The notes beneath the pieces were generated by a model. That model searched no databases and was not told where the DNA came from. It saw nothing but the letters and a program-made list of their open reading frames with translations. A program made the position numbers and the translations under genes. A stretch of 64,000 nucleotides of DNA from JACNJF01 sp050288105. GTDB taxonomy: Bacteria; Pseudomonadota; Gammaproteobacteria; GCA-001735895. Position 1 is the first letter of the stretch. Each line of letters starts with the position of its first letter. Shown here piece by piece: positions 63,167 to 64,000 of the stretch. The DNA lies in assembly GCA_050288105.1 (NCBI GenBank), contig JBNKDE010000008.1, positions 1 to 64,000 on the forward strand, given 5' to 3'.

Positions 63167-64000
63167 ATGTTGCCTCCTTCATCGACAGACCTGTATATGA
63201 ATATGAGTCAGTTTTCGGACATGAAACTGGCTGCCAGAGAGCATGATGCGAGCGCCAGCAAGGCCGTGGCGCAGCAGTTTGAAGGCTTATTAGTACAGAT
63301 GATGCTTAAGGATATGCGTGCTGCTGCCAAATTTGATGAAGCTCAGCATAGCTCGTATATGGACTTTTATACCGATATGTACGATAAGCAGATTTCATTG
63401 ATGCTGTCACAGAATGGCGGTATCGGGCTGGCCGCATTGCTGCAAAGGCAGCTCGATCCGGGTTCCAGCGGGCGGCAGCAATCTGCCGCCATTGACGGCA
63501 ATGAGTTGCCCGTGTATCGACTCCCAACGCAACAAAGCAGCAGTTGGCCTATCAGCAAGGAAGCAGAGTATTTTCCGTTAAATCCTGCGCTCAGAGTGCA
63601 CCAGTTGCTCGATGCTGTGGCACAGCAAAAAGCGCTTAATCCCTCTAATGCAACGCCCGCCAATAACGCTTTGCAAATGCAGGCAATCGAACCCTTTTAT
63701 GGCTGGCAGGAAAAACACTCCTTCGTGCAGGACCTTTGGCCACATGCGCAGCAGGCAGCTACTAAGCTGGGTGTCTCCACCGAGATTCTGGTCGCACAGG
63801 CTGCTCTGGAAACTGGCTGGGGGCAACATGCAATGAAAAAACCGGATGGCAGTATTGCGTTTAATCTATTCGGTATCAAGGCTGGTGCTGACTGGTCCGG
63901 TCAACAGGTAACACAGTCTACGCTGGAATTCAGGCAGGGCGCCATGCAACGCGAGCAGGCGACGTTCCGCGCCTATGATTCGATTTCCGAAGCGATGCAG
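63167..64000 (+). CDS. flgJ: Flagellar rod-cap/peptidoglycan hydrolase FlgJ, 3' end outside window
   Basis: The frame is open from ATG 63167 to the window end (278 codons). The N-terminal rod-binding domain (about residues 30-95) reads AVAQQFEGLLVQMMLKDMR and DMYDKQISLML. A variable linker follows, then the start of a GH73 glucosaminidase domain with ILVAQAALETGWGQHAM, whose Glu is the catalytic residue. It digests peptidoglycan for the growing rod. The protein is cut off before its C-terminus. Confidence 0.93.
   Translation, partial: MLPPSSTDLYMNMSQFSDMKLAAREHDASASKAVAQQFEGLLVQMMLKDMRAAAKFDEAQHSSYMDFYTDMYDKQISLMLSQNGGIGLAALLQRQLDPGSSGRQQSAAIDGNELPVYRLPTQQSSSWPISKEAEYFPLNPALRVHQLLDAVAQQKALNPSNATPANNALQMQAIEPFYGWQEKHSFVQDLWPHAQQAATKLGVSTEILVAQAALETGWGQHAMKKPDGSIAFNLFGIKAGADWSGQQVTQSTLEFRQGAMQREQATFRAYDSISEAMQ

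Noticed and set aside
1..64000. CRISPR arrays, insertion sequences, prophage genes, rRNA
   Set aside because: No regularly spaced repeats, transposase or integrase motifs, phage genes or rRNA sequences were seen.

Overview
The window is a gammaproteobacterial chromosome segment, about half G+C, tightly packed and rich in overlapping stop/start codons. Gene orders typical of Gammaproteobacteria include rpoE-rseABC-mucD, lepA-lepB-rnc-era-recO-pdxJ-acpS, cysM/rlmD beside a barA/gacS-type kinase, queA-tgt-yajC-secDF and glnK-amtB. Flagellar genes, TonB-dependent uptake, a Rnf complex and a pyruvate:ferredoxin oxidoreductase suggest a motile, metabolically flexible and perhaps aquatic organism. 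The genus cannot be fixed from the sequence alone.

Layout. 1-1189 (-): edge-truncated Fe-S/FAD oxidoreductase of the glutamate synthase small-subunit type. 1190-2525: long stretch with no recognisable gene and one possible coding remnant. 2526-4850 (+): AT-rich gene for a beta-propeller lipoprotein whose ribosome binding site lies inside a perfect hairpin. 5249-15612 (-): one operon rnfB-nifJ-rnfC-D-G-E-A plus a small Cys-rich membrane protein; a LysR regulator is divergent, with two perfect palindromes between. 16699-19602: YjbQ-like protein, alpha/beta hydrolase, nadB. 19807-24236: sigma-E envelope stress operon with mucD and a glutaredoxin-like protein. 24321-30800: lepA to acpS housekeeping operon. 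30806-36477 (-): TonB-dependent receptor, periplasmic binding protein and BarA/GacS-like hybrid kinase. 36566-41333 (+): cysM, exonuclease, rlmD, glnK, amtB. 41406-42050: non-coding block with a candidate GGA-hairpin small RNA. 42051-49316: FAD-linked dehydrogenase, tRNA-Arg(CCT), Q-rich coiled-coil protein, liv branched-chain amino acid transporter. 49494-52090 (-): MlaC-like protein with a TolQ/MotA-like channel and a MotB/TolR-like stalk protein. 52182-59438: tRNA-Leu(CAA), queA, tgt, CoA-transferase, yajC, secD, secF. 59560-60354 (-): tandem rhodanese protein. 60552-64000 (+): flgG-flgH-flgI-flgJ behind a probable sigma-54 promoter, with flgJ cut by the window end.

How the parts fit. The Rnf/PFOR operon would let ferredoxin reduced by pyruvate oxidation feed an ion-translocating Rnf complex, or the reverse; the flavoprotein at the left edge could link the same electrons to NAD(P)H. 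The BarA-like kinase and the GGA-hairpin RNA candidate would, if real, belong to one Gac/Rsm-type circuit. The least familiar module is the MlaC-like/TolQ-like/TolR-like operon, which looks like a proton-driven envelope machine tied to a lipid-binding periplasmic protein.
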